DNA from: Desulfacinum hydrothermale DSM 13146
GTDB taxonomy: Bacteria > Desulfobacterota > Syntrophobacteria > Syntrophobacterales > DSM-9756
Reading direction: 5' to 3'
Length of the DNA: 64,000 bases
NCBI RefSeq assembly: GCF_900176285.1
Contig: NZ_FWXF01000001.1
Location: forward strand, 375,987 to 439,986
The notes beneath the pieces were generated by a model that saw nothing but the letters and a program-made list of their open reading frames with translations, was not told the origin of the DNA and made no database searches. Position numbers and translations under genes: made by a program. Shown in pieces: positions 17,436 to 24,932 of this stretch (the first letter of the stretch is position 1; each line of letters starts with the position of its first letter).

Positions 17436-18251
17436 TCAGATGAGATCCGAAAGATGGCGGCAGGCTCGGGGCTGGTTCTGCCGTACGATTTCCAGAAAGG
17501 CATCCAGAAATTCGAAGGCGAAAGATGTCATCCGTTGATGGTGGATCATGATCCCCACGGGATCCTTGCGGGTCAAGGCGGCGGAGAGTTCCCTGAGGAG
17601 CTTGTCAAAATCCTCCTCCGGATCCGGGCCTTTACGGGTGTGCAGGTCCACGAAAATCCGCAGGTTGATCAATCCCTTGGCCGCCTTGGAGTTGCGCGGC
17701 AACGGTTCGGTCGTGGAAATGGCCTTGAATCCCAGCTGTTCCAGGACCATCAGGGTGGCCTCACTGAATCGGTTCCACGGGGGGGTGAACACAGGCAGGG
17801 TCCGCTCTCCGAAAATCTCCTTCATCTTGTGGCTTCCCTGCCAAATGTCCTTCCATTGTTTGTCCAGAGGGCGCTGTTCTCCGAATTCGGATTTCTTGCC
17901 CGTCTTTTGCCAGTTCACATGGCGCCAGCCATGTTGATGCCATCCCCAAAGATCCTCTTCCAGAGGCGCCGACTGGAAAAGTTGCTCCACCCGGGACTGG
18001 CTGAGCCATGCGGGCACCACGGCCAAGGCCAAGGGAACGCCGTGTTTTCTGAATAGATCGCACAGAGCGCGAAAAGCACGACCGCCCGCTCCGATGTCGT
18101 CGGCTCGGAAGAAGAGGGCAGGTGTCTGGCCGCTGCCGGAGAAGCGGCAGGCGGCTTCCAGCCGTGTTCTCCACTCCTCGGGTGGCTTGCGCCACAGGGG
18201 CGAACAGGTTCTTGGACGAAACGTACCGGCCCTCGAGGTTTGGATCTTCAC
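17436..18251 (-). CDS. Polysaccharide-deacetylase-like protein
   Basis: The 271-residue product shows the pattern of NodB-type deacetylase folds: FFRADDIGAG (the Asp-Asp metal site), GWHQHGWRHVNW (the His-x3-His segment) and FTPPWNRFSE (the catalytic-groove Trp/Arg loop). A late IMIHHQRM segment could supply the final His. I start at the GTG at 18251 because AAAGGAG lies nine bases upstream, although the frame continues 35 codons with poor coding character. No signal peptide is seen, so it may act in the cytoplasm. Its substrate, perhaps an acetylated sugar, is unknown. It is first in a minus-strand trio. Confidence 0.7.
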   Translation of the reverse strand: MKIQTSRAGTFRPRTCSPLWRKPPEEWRTRLEAACRFSGSGQTPALFFRADDIGAGGRAFRALCDLFRKHGVPLALAVVPAWLSQSRVEQLFQSAPLEEDLWGWHQHGWRHVNWQKTGKKSEFGEQRPLDKQWKDIWQGSHKMKEIFGERTLPVFTPPWNRFSEATLMVLEQLGFKAISTTEPLPRNSKAAKGLINLRIFVDLHTRKGPDPEEDFDKLLRELSAALTRKDPVGIMIHHQRMTSFAFEFLDAFLEIVRQNQPRACRHLSDLI

Positions 18252-18435
18252 GGAATGCAGCTCCTTTGGGAATTGCGCCCCTCTGATCTTGGGTGGATGG
18301 GATCTTGCCCTCCCGGCCCAGGCGGCTCGTGCACTGTGGTCCGGGGTGCCCTTCACATATCACGCACGGCGGATCACGGGCTCCAACGTACTGGATCTCC
18401 TTCCATGGCGCGGATCATGGATCGGGGAGTCCGCC

Positions 18436-18652
18436 CGAAAACGGCCATCCGGTCTTTTGTGGCTTTCTGACCAGTTGAAATTTCACCGGTCCCGTGGTGC
18501 CGTTTGAATTCTCAGACATCTTCATGGGGGCGGGCTCAGAACCCGTCCCTACTCCTGAAACGCCAGGCCGACAGCGCGGGCCTGCTGCCAGTCCCCAACC
18601 TTCCGTCCACACAAGAAGGGTGCAACCCGGGCGTTCTCGAACCGCCTCCTAG
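18436..18652 (-). repeat. Dispersed intergenic repeat, copy near 18.5 kb
   Basis: Read on the minus strand, this about 217-bp segment matches the copies near 36.1 and 49.1 kb. It begins around GAGAACGCCCGGGTTG, passes through TGTGGACGGAAGGTTGGGG, a short GTAGGGACGGGTT/AGCCCGCCCC hairpin and TTTCAACTGGTCAGAAAG. It fills most of the 506-bp gap 18252-18757 between divergent genes; the only other item there is a possible promoter. Confidence 0.65.
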
Positions 18653-18655
18653 TGA

Positions 18656-18684
18656 TTGACAGGATCCCTCCGGAAGGATAGGCA
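18656..18684 (+). promoter_or_regulatory. Possible sigma-70 promoter for the RlmL-like gene
   Basis: A perfect -35 TTGACA is followed after 17 bases by TAGGCA, a weak -10. It sits about 75 bases upstream of the methyltransferase start and immediately beyond the dispersed repeat. The poor -10 keeps confidence low. Confidence 0.35.
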
Positions 18685-18757
18685 TCCCTTTGGTTACCTG
18701 AGGCGATCGGAAAAGACAACGGCTTTCTGAACATCTGTAATCCATGGGGAAACGGAC

Positions 18758-20017
18758 ATGACTCCTGCCGGTGGGCCAAGTTCCCGACCTAAGGCCTTGG
18801 AACGAAGGATCCGGGCCCACATTCGATCTCAAGTGCATCGTTTCGCCGCGACGACTCCAAAGGAATTGATCGGCAGTTGTCGCCGGGAACTTAAGACAAT
18901 GGGGGCACAGGTGGTGGAAATTTCGGAGGCCGGCGTGGAATTCGAAGGCAAGCTGGAGCTTTGCTACCGGGCCAACTTGTGGCTTCGGACGGCGGGACGC
19001 GTTCTGTGTCGTCTGCCGGGCTTTCGCGCCGGTTCCCGGGAAGAACTCTTCGCCAGGGCGTGCAAGATCCCTTGGGAGCTGTGGCTTCCGCGGGATCTTG
19101 CCCTGGGGGTCCAGGCCTATGTGGTCCGATCCCGACTCCGCCACACGCAACGGGCCGCCCAGGCGGTGAGGGATGCCATCAGGCGGAGGCTGGAGGCCAT
19201 GGGCCTGGAGGCGCGCTTCGCTCAGGAGGCCCCATCGGCGGATTCGCCTTTGGACAGTGCTAAGCCTGCGGCCAAAGAGTGGGTTCAAAGGATTTTTGTT
19301 CGGATTGAAGACAACCGTTGCGTCATCAGTCTGGACACCACGGGACCTCACCTGCATCAACGGGGCTATCGGATTCGTCATACCGGCGCGCCCTTGCGCG
19401 AGACCCTGGCGGCGGCCATCCTTCAGCGGGCGGGCTGGGACGGACGGCGACCGCTGGTGGACGGCATGTGCGGTTCCGGGACCCTGGCCATCGAAGCGGC
19501 CTGGATGGGGCGGGGGGTGGCGCCGGGTCGCAACCGGGGTTTTCTCTTTGAAAGGTGGCCGTCCTTTCAGCAAAAGACGTGGAACTACCTGCTGAAAAAG
19601 GCGGACGAAGCCGTCGATCGATCCTTGGAGATGCACATCGTGGGAATCGATCGCCATGGCGAAGCCTTGCGTACCGCGGCCGACAACGCGCGCCGGGCCC
19701 AGGCGGACGGGGACATCCGTTGGGTGAAGAGGCCCTTTGAAAGTTTTCGCCCTGAGGATTACGGCTTGTCCGGCGGCCTGGTGGTTCTCAACCCGCCCTA
19801 CGGTGTGCGCCTTTCCGGTGGGGACATGGAAATGTACCGGCGGATCCTCCATCACCTGGCTGCATGTTTTGGCGGCTGGGATGCGGCGGTGATCGCCCCC
19901 GTGCGGGAATTCCTCTCGGAGAGCGGGGTGCGACCGGACCGGGTCTGGAAGGTGCGCCACGGGGGATTGACCGTCCATGTGGGATTCTATCGACTTGCCC
20001 CGCACGGGAGACCGTAA
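18758..20017 (+). CDS. THUMP-domain class I RNA methyltransferase, RlmL-like
   Basis: The 419-residue protein resembles the N-terminal methyltransferase half of RlmL/YcbY, which makes m2G in 23S rRNA. It has a THUMP-type RNA-binding region (roughly residues 60-200, including RANLWLRTAGRVLCRLP). Then follow the SAM-binding motif VDGMCGSGTLAIEAAW and the catalytic tetrapeptide NPPY in VVLNPPYGVRL near residue 345. The KDYG/FRPEDYG-type segment just before it is also typical. Length fits a single-domain family member without the RlmK half. The start has GGGGAAACGG upstream. Target base is inferred from the family only. Confidence 0.85.
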   Translation: MTPAGGPSSRPKALERRIRAHIRSQVHRFAATTPKELIGSCRRELKTMGAQVVEISEAGVEFEGKLELCYRANLWLRTAGRVLCRLPGFRAGSREELFARACKIPWELWLPRDLALGVQAYVVRSRLRHTQRAAQAVRDAIRRRLEAMGLEARFAQEAPSADSPLDSAKPAAKEWVQRIFVRIEDNRCVISLDTTGPHLHQRGYRIRHTGAPLRETLAAAILQRAGWDGRRPLVDGMCGSGTLAIEAAWMGRGVAPGRNRGFLFERWPSFQQKTWNYLLKKADEAVDRSLEMHIVGIDRHGEALRTAADNARRAQADGDIRWVKRPFESFRPEDYGLSGGLVVLNPPYGVRLSGGDMEMYRRILHHLAACFGGWDAAVIAPVREFLSESGVRPDRVWKVRHGGLTVHVGFYRLAPHGRP

Positions 20018-20253
20018 CAACGGAGGGGTGAGGATGGACGGGTCAGGAAGTGGCGGAAATGGTGAGAGCTTACCGCTTTTCCGGTTTGGTTGGGGCTGCC
20101 ATGGCCCTTTTTGGCAGGGCGGAAGCCCCGCGAGTTGGAAGGAAGGGATGCGCCCGGGCAAAGCAGGACTTGTGGGACCCGAAAGCCTTGACTCTGATTC
20201 TCCGGGCCTGGGGAATCGCAACATCTGGAACCTCGTAGGGATTGGAAAAGCCC

Positions 20254-21165
20254 ATGCAGCCACAGGTGATCTTGGAAGAATCGGCACCGAGGGACGGCCT
20301 CCAAAACGAAGCCCGCATCTTTTCGGTGGAGGAACGGGTGTGGCTGGTGGAAGCCCTGGCCGCCTGCGGGTTTCCGCGCATCCAGGTGGGGTCTTTCGTC
20401 AGCCCCCGGGCCGTGCCCCAAATGGCGGACACTGAAGCCGTCTATGGGCGGATCCAAAAGAGGCCGGGCGTGGTCTATTCGGTCCTGGTGCTCAATGAGA
20501 AGGGACTGGAGCGGGCCGTGGCCTGCGGGGTGGATCATGTGGCCGTCTTCACTTCGGCGTCCGAAACCCACAGCCGAAAAAACACCGGATGCAGCGTGGA
20601 CGAAGGGCTCGGGCGTGCGGCCGCGGTGGTCCGCCGGGCGCTTGAGGCGGGTATGACCGTGCAAGCGGGCGTTATGAACGCCTTCGGATGCCGCTTCGAT
20701 GGTTCGGTGCCTCGGGAGCGGGTCCGGAGCCTCCTTTTTTCCCTCAGGGAGGCGGGAGCTCAAGAGTTGTCCTTGGCGGATACGTCGGGCATGGCTCATC
20801 CCCGGCAGATGGAAGAGGTTCTGGAACCGCTTCTTGCGGATCTGGACGTGCCCCTGGCGCTCCACCTGCACGACACCTGGGGGTTCGCACTGGCCAACAT
20901 CTACGCGGCTTGGAAAATGGGGGTGAATCGCTTCGATACGGCCTTGGGAGGCTTGGGGGGATGTCCCTTCCTTCCGGGTGCGCCCGGGAACGTGGCCTCG
21001 GAAGACGTGGTCCATCTCTTTGAATCCATGGGGGTTTGCACCGGCGTGGATCCGAAGCCGCTGGTCCGGGTGGTGAAGGACCTGGAAAGGAAGCTGGGGC
21101 GGGCCCTTTCGGGGCACTTCTCCAGGGTGCAGCCCACTGCGGCTTGTGAGGACGTGCGACCATGA
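20254..21165 (+). CDS. Hydroxymethylglutaryl-CoA lyase family protein
   Basis: The 303-residue TIM-barrel enzyme would cleave 3-hydroxy-3-methylglutaryl-CoA to acetyl-CoA and acetoacetate, the last step of leucine breakdown. Signatures are ESAPRDGLQNE at the N-terminus (catalytic Arg-Asp), LHLHDTWGFALAN (metal-binding His-x-His) and GLGGCPFLPGAPGNVASED, with the catalytic loop Cys. I prefer the ATG at 20254; an in-frame TTG at 20242 lacks a usable ribosome site. Its TGA overlaps the start of the sensor kinase gene as ATGA, an odd partner for a catabolic enzyme. A related condensing or lyase activity is possible. Confidence 0.85.
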   Translation: MQPQVILEESAPRDGLQNEARIFSVEERVWLVEALAACGFPRIQVGSFVSPRAVPQMADTEAVYGRIQKRPGVVYSVLVLNEKGLERAVACGVDHVAVFTSASETHSRKNTGCSVDEGLGRAAAVVRRALEAGMTVQAGVMNAFGCRFDGSVPRERVRSLLFSLREAGAQELSLADTSGMAHPRQMEEVLEPLLADLDVPLALHLHDTWGFALANIYAAWKMGVNRFDTALGGLGGCPFLPGAPGNVASEDVVHLFESMGVCTGVDPKPLVRVVKDLERKLGRALSGHFSRVQPTAACEDVRP

Positions 21166-22595
21166 CGAAAGAGCGGAAGAGCTCGGGTGGACCCCTGGGA
21201 GGGGGTGCTTCGAAGGAAGAGACGGCCAAGGTCCTTCAATGGATGCTGGCGGCCGCCCTGCTGGCACTTTTTGCGGTGTGCCTGTGGCTCTTCTGGGATA
21301 TCTGGGCGGCGCGAAAGGATCTGCAGGCTTTCGTCCACCAAAGGGCGGTGCCTTTGGGCGGCGTATCAGGTTCTCTTTTGGCCGAGTTGAGGGATTTATA
21401 CCGCCAGGAGATCACACTCAACCTGATCCTGGCCTCCCTCATCCTGGTCATGGGAGTCCTTCTGGGCGGCTACGTGACCTACTGGGTCCGGTTGTCCGGG
21501 CGCATGCGGGACATCCAAAACATCGATCACTACATCCTCCAAAGCATCACGCGCGGCGTGATGACGGTGGACGAAAAGCAGCGGATCACCAGTTGCAACC
21601 AAGCCTTCGGCCGGATCTTGGGCCTATCGGCCTCTCATTGCATCGGAAGGGATTTTGCCTCCGTCTTTGACCCAGACAGCCCGTTTCGCCGAATGGTGGA
21701 GTGGGCCCTTCAAAGCGCCGGCAACATGGATGCGGAAGACGAAATCGTCCACCAGACTCCCGGTGGCGACGAAAAGCCCCTGCGCCTCACCACCTGCGCC
21801 CTGCGCAACGAAAAGGGGCGTCTCATCGGTGTCATCTTGCTGGTCAAGGATCTCACGTCCATCAAGGCCCTGGAAGAGCGGCTTCGCCGCCAGGAACGAC
21901 TGGCCGCCATCGGTCATCTCACCCGAAGGATCCTCCACGAGGTGCGCAATCCCTTGAGCGCCATGGACCTGAACCTCCAACTGCTCCAGGAGCACCTGGA
22001 ACGGCTGGGGGTTCACGATTCCAAGGCGGAGCGCTATCTGCGGGTGGTCTTTTCCGAACTCCGTCGCCTGGACAAGGTGGTGGGCGATACCCATCACTGC
22101 GTCACGCCACCTCCCGTGCACCTCAGGCCCGTGGTGGTGCAGGACGTATTGAATCAGGTGGCCGATGGGTTGCGCGCGTCTTTCGAACAAGGCGGCCATC
22201 GTCTGGAACTGGATTTGTGGCCGGACCCCTTGGAGGTTGCGGCTGACCCGGACCGGATCAAGGAGGTGGTGATCAACCTTCTGCTCAACGCCCTGGATGC
22301 GGTGACGGGCCGCTCCGGGCGCGTGTTCCTGCGCTGCCGTTGGGATCAGCGGACAAACCGGGTCGTGGTGGAGGTGGAAGACAACGGGACGGGAATTCCT
22401 TGGGAAAATCTTTCCAAGGTCTTCGATCCCTACTTCACCACCAAGCGGCGGGGTACCGGTTTGGGTTTGAGTGTGGTACACAACATCGTGAAACAGCACG
22501 GGGGCGAGATCCACGTCTCCAGTTGGGTGAACGAAGGGACGTTGGTCGTCGTTCATCTTCCGGGTCCCCAATCCAGCGAGATGGCGTCTCAGTGA
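21162..22595 (+). CDS. Membrane sensor histidine kinase (PAS, HisKA, HATPase)
   Basis: The 477-residue kinase has two membrane helices (about 25-47 and 85-107) flanking a short periplasmic loop of about 40 residues. A PAS domain follows (about 120-235, RGVMTVDEKQRITSCNQAF). Next is the phospho-acceptor His259 in the H-box RRILHEVRNPLSAM, and a catalytic domain with NLLLNALDAV (N-box), VEDNGTGIPWENL (G1) and GTGLGLSVVHNIV (G2). It is of the NtrB/ZraS kind. It is coupled to HMG-CoA lyase upstream (ATGA) and lies two bases before the NtrC-type regulator, its presumed partner. The input signal is unknown. Confidence 0.93.
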   Translation: MTKERKSSGGPLGGGASKEETAKVLQWMLAAALLALFAVCLWLFWDIWAARKDLQAFVHQRAVPLGGVSGSLLAELRDLYRQEITLNLILASLILVMGVLLGGYVTYWVRLSGRMRDIQNIDHYILQSITRGVMTVDEKQRITSCNQAFGRILGLSASHCIGRDFASVFDPDSPFRRMVEWALQSAGNMDAEDEIVHQTPGGDEKPLRLTTCALRNEKGRLIGVILLVKDLTSIKALEERLRRQERLAAIGHLTRRILHEVRNPLSAMDLNLQLLQEHLERLGVHDSKAERYLRVVFSELRRLDKVVGDTHHCVTPPPVHLRPVVVQDVLNQVADGLRASFEQGGHRLELDLWPDPLEVAADPDRIKEVVINLLLNALDAVTGRSGRVFLRCRWDQRTNRVVVEVEDNGTGIPWENLSKVFDPYFTTKRRGTGLGLSVVHNIVKQHGGEIHVSSWVNEGTLVVVHLPGPQSSEMASQ

Positions 22596-22597
22596 CC

Positions 22598-23974
22598 ATG
22601 GAACCTTTTTCCATTCTCATCGCCGACGACGAGCCCAACATTCGCGAGGCGCTCCATGAGGCCCTGGCCGGTGAAGGCTATTGGGTGGCCACGGCGTCCA
22701 GCGGCCGCCAGACCCTCTCGCAACTGGAAGCGCGCCGCTTCCAGCTGGTCCTTCTGGACCTGGTGCTTGGGGATATGGACGGCATGGAGATCCTCAAGGC
22801 GGTCAAGGAGAAGTGGCCCAGGACGGAAGTGGTCGTGATCACGGCCTACGGCACCATCGAAACGGCGGTGGAGGCCCTGCGGGAGGGGGCCTACGACTAC
22901 ATGACCAAGCCGATCAATCTGAAGCGATTGAGAAGCTATGTCCAGAAGATCTGTCGGGCCAAGCGCCTGGAAGATGAAAATATTCGCCTCCGTGAGGAAC
23001 TGAGCCGCGAGAGGCAGTACCGAAACATTGTGGGCTGCAGCGACGCCCTCATGGAGGTCCTGGATCTGATCGACCAGGTGGCGCCCACCGACGTGCCGGT
23101 ACTGATTCTGGGGGAGACGGGAACGGGAAAGGAACTGGTGGCCCGGGCCATCCACCAGCGAAGTTTCCGGTCCTCCGGTCCTTTCATCAGCCTCAATTGC
23201 GGGGCCCTTCCCCCCGATCTGTTCGAAAGTGAGCTGTTCGGCTACGAAAAGGGGGCCTTCACAGGGGCCCATAACCGAAAGCCGGGCCGCTATGAAATGG
23301 CCCACGGCGGGACCCTCTTCCTGGATGAGATAGCGGAAATGGCGGCGTCCAGCCAGGTGGATTTCCTGCGGCTGCTGGAAGAGGGGGTCGTGCACCGACT
23401 GGGATCAACCCGGCCCCTGGAGGTGGATGTGCGGGTGTTGGCCGCCACCAACAAGGACCTGGAGGCACTGTGCCGCCAGGGGCAGTTCCGCGAAGACCTC
23501 TATTACCGCCTCAACGTGGTCTCCATCACCCTGCCCCCTTTGCGGGAAAGGAAGGAGGACGTACCGGTTCTGGCGGTCCATTTTCTGGAAGAGTTCAAGG
23601 AAAAGTACCGACGCCCCGAACTGGTCTTCGATCCCGGTGTGTTGGAAGATCTCAAGGCGTATTCCTGGCCGGGGAACATTCGGGAATTGCGAAACGCCGT
23701 GGAACGTGCGGCCGTTCTCTGTCGGGGGAACAAAATCACCCGACGGTTCTTTCCCTTTCTGGCCGATGTGTCAGGCCCCCCAGGGCCTTCTTCGGAAACG
23801 GTCCAGGAGCCGGCGGGTTACCCGGCGCCCTGGACTCTGGCGCAAGTGGAAAAGGCGCACATCGCCCGTGCCTTGGAATTCCACGGCGGCCACCGGCGAA
23901 AGACGGCGAAAAGCCTGGGGATCAGCGAACGGGACCTGTACTACAAAATCAAAAGATACGGGATCTCTGCCTGA
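22598..23974 (+). CDS. Sigma-54-dependent response regulator, NtrC family
   Basis: The 458-residue activator has a receiver domain with phospho-acceptor Asp54 (LVLLDLVLGDMDG) and Lys104. The AAA+ domain carries Walker A GETGTGKE (172-179), the sigma-54 contact loop GAFTGA (219-224) and Walker B FLDEI (241-245). A C-terminal Fis-type helix-turn-helix (RRKTAKSLGISERDLYYKIK) follows. All key motifs are intact. The ATG at 22598 follows the kinase stop by two bases. A sigma-54 promoter 290 bases downstream of its stop, with a palindrome upstream of it, is an obvious candidate target. Confidence 0.95.
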   Translation: MEPFSILIADDEPNIREALHEALAGEGYWVATASSGRQTLSQLEARRFQLVLLDLVLGDMDGMEILKAVKEKWPRTEVVVITAYGTIETAVEALREGAYDYMTKPINLKRLRSYVQKICRAKRLEDENIRLREELSRERQYRNIVGCSDALMEVLDLIDQVAPTDVPVLILGETGTGKELVARAIHQRSFRSSGPFISLNCGALPPDLFESELFGYEKGAFTGAHNRKPGRYEMAHGGTLFLDEIAEMAASSQVDFLRLLEEGVVHRLGSTRPLEVDVRVLAATNKDLEALCRQGQFREDLYYRLNVVSITLPPLRERKEDVPVLAVHFLEEFKEKYRRPELVFDPGVLEDLKAYSWPGNIRELRNAVERAAVLCRGNKITRRFFPFLADVSGPPGPSSETVQEPAGYPAPWTLAQVEKAHIARALEFHGGHRRKTAKSLGISERDLYYKIKRYGISA

Positions 23975-24075
23975 AAGCCTACGGGGCAACGCCTCCTCCA
24001 TGGCCCTCCCTGCTGAATGCCCCTCCCAGGGATGCTCCACTCTTTTGGGACACGCTGCCAAGAAGGTGCCCGGGA

Positions 24076-24119
24076 GCGGAACCCCCGCCTTTTTTCATTG
24101 GACGGGCGGGTTTTTCCGC
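24076..24119 (+). terminator. Probable terminator after the NtrC-type gene
   Basis: A long imperfect hairpin, GCGGAA-CCC..CCGCC paired with GGCGGG-TTTTT-CCGC, lies 100 bases past the regulator stop. The inner 6-bp GC stem is followed by five Ts. It can stop plus-strand transcripts and separates the regulator operon from the sigma-54-driven unit. Confidence 0.5.
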
Positions 24120-24176
24120 GTCGTGAAAGGTCGTCTGCAAAGAGTGCGGCCGATTCCCCGGTTTCCCACCGCCCAT

Positions 24177-24193
24177 ACTGCAAGGTTTGCAGT
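24177..24193. promoter_or_regulatory. Palindromic upstream activator site candidate
   Basis: ACTGCAA-GGT-TTGCAGT is a perfect 7-bp inverted repeat with a 3-base centre. Its centre lies about 80 bases upstream of the -24 element at 24264, the usual range for NtrC-type enhancers. A half-site (TCTGCAAAG) occurs about 45 bases further upstream. Binding by the adjacent regulator is inference. Confidence 0.5.
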
Positions 24194-24263
24194 CCCTCCG
24201 TTGCTGTTTCTTCGTGAACTCTGTAACTGGATGAATCCATAGACAAAAAAGATTCTTTCCGCC

Positions 24264-24279
24264 TGGCATGGGGATTGCT
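24264..24279 (+). promoter_or_regulatory. Sigma-54 (-24/-12) promoter
   Basis: TGGCATG-GGGA-TTGCT matches the consensus TGGCACG-N4-TTGCW at all but one position, with the invariant GG and GC ten bases apart. It lies about 52 bases upstream of the EIIA start. The gap 23975-24331 otherwise holds only the terminator and the palindrome. Confidence 0.8.
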
Positions 24280-24331
24280 CCCTCAATAGGCCGTCGTCAG
24301 CGGCAACCCATCCGTGGAGAAGGAGGAAAGG

Positions 24332-24913
24332 ATGCATTTGTGGCGTTTTTTGGATGACGATTTGGTGGTTCTCGATCTTCAGGCTCGGGATCGCATGTCG
24401 GCCCTGCGTGAGATCATGGAAAAGATCCCGCAAAATGGGAGGATTCGAAACAAGGAAAAGGCGCTGCGGGATCTTTTGGACCGGGAGGCGCTTTCCACCA
24501 CCGGGATCGGTGGAGGCTTTGCTGTTCCTCACGTTCTGAGTGAAGAAGCCAACCTGCCCACCCTCCTCTTTGCCCGATCCGAGCAAGGGGTGGATTTTCA
24601 GGCCAAGGACGGCCAACCGGTCCATTTGATTCTGGTGGCCTTCGCCAATCCGCGAAAGAAGAACTTTTTCGTCCAGTGCCTCTACCATGCCGTTCAGATC
24701 TTGAAAGACCCCGAGCAGTTCCAGCGTCTCATGCAGGCGGCCACACCGGAAGAGGTTCTGAGCGTTCTGGGCCGTCGGGAAAAGCCCTTGGACAAGGCCC
24801 TGCTGCAACCGGCGGTCACCATCCCGGAGGACGATCCGCGCTGGAAGTGGCTCGATCCTCGACGGGCGGTGGGCGGTTGCCTGGCACGGGCGGCTTCGGA
24901 AGTTCTGGCCTGA
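24332..24913 (+). CDS. PtsN-like EIIA domain protein
   Basis: The 193-residue protein is a stand-alone PTS EIIA domain of the fructose/nitrogen type. The active-site motif GIGGGFAVPH places the phospho-acceptor at His67, and AFANPRKKNFFVQCLYHAV is the second conserved stretch. No PTS permease is nearby, so a regulatory role (phosphate-sensing control of a partner protein) is more likely than sugar uptake. The ATG at 24332 has AGGAGG five bases upstream. It lies 19 bases before the ClC channel gene, so the channel is a candidate partner. The C-terminal 45 residues are extra and unassigned. Confidence 0.85.
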   Translation: MHLWRFLDDDLVVLDLQARDRMSALREIMEKIPQNGRIRNKEKALRDLLDREALSTTGIGGGFAVPHVLSEEANLPTLLFARSEQGVDFQAKDGQPVHLILVAFANPRKKNFFVQCLYHAVQILKDPEQFQRLMQAATPEEVLSVLGRREKPLDKALLQPAVTIPEDDPRWKWLDPRRAVGGCLARAASEVLA

Positions 24914-24932
24914 AGACGGGGTGGTTCGATCT

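Noticed and set aside
18536-20287. Open frame of 583 codons on the minus strand over the RlmL-like gene
   Set aside because: It runs through the dispersed repeat and antisense to NPPY methyltransferase motifs; composition is typical of a shadow frame.
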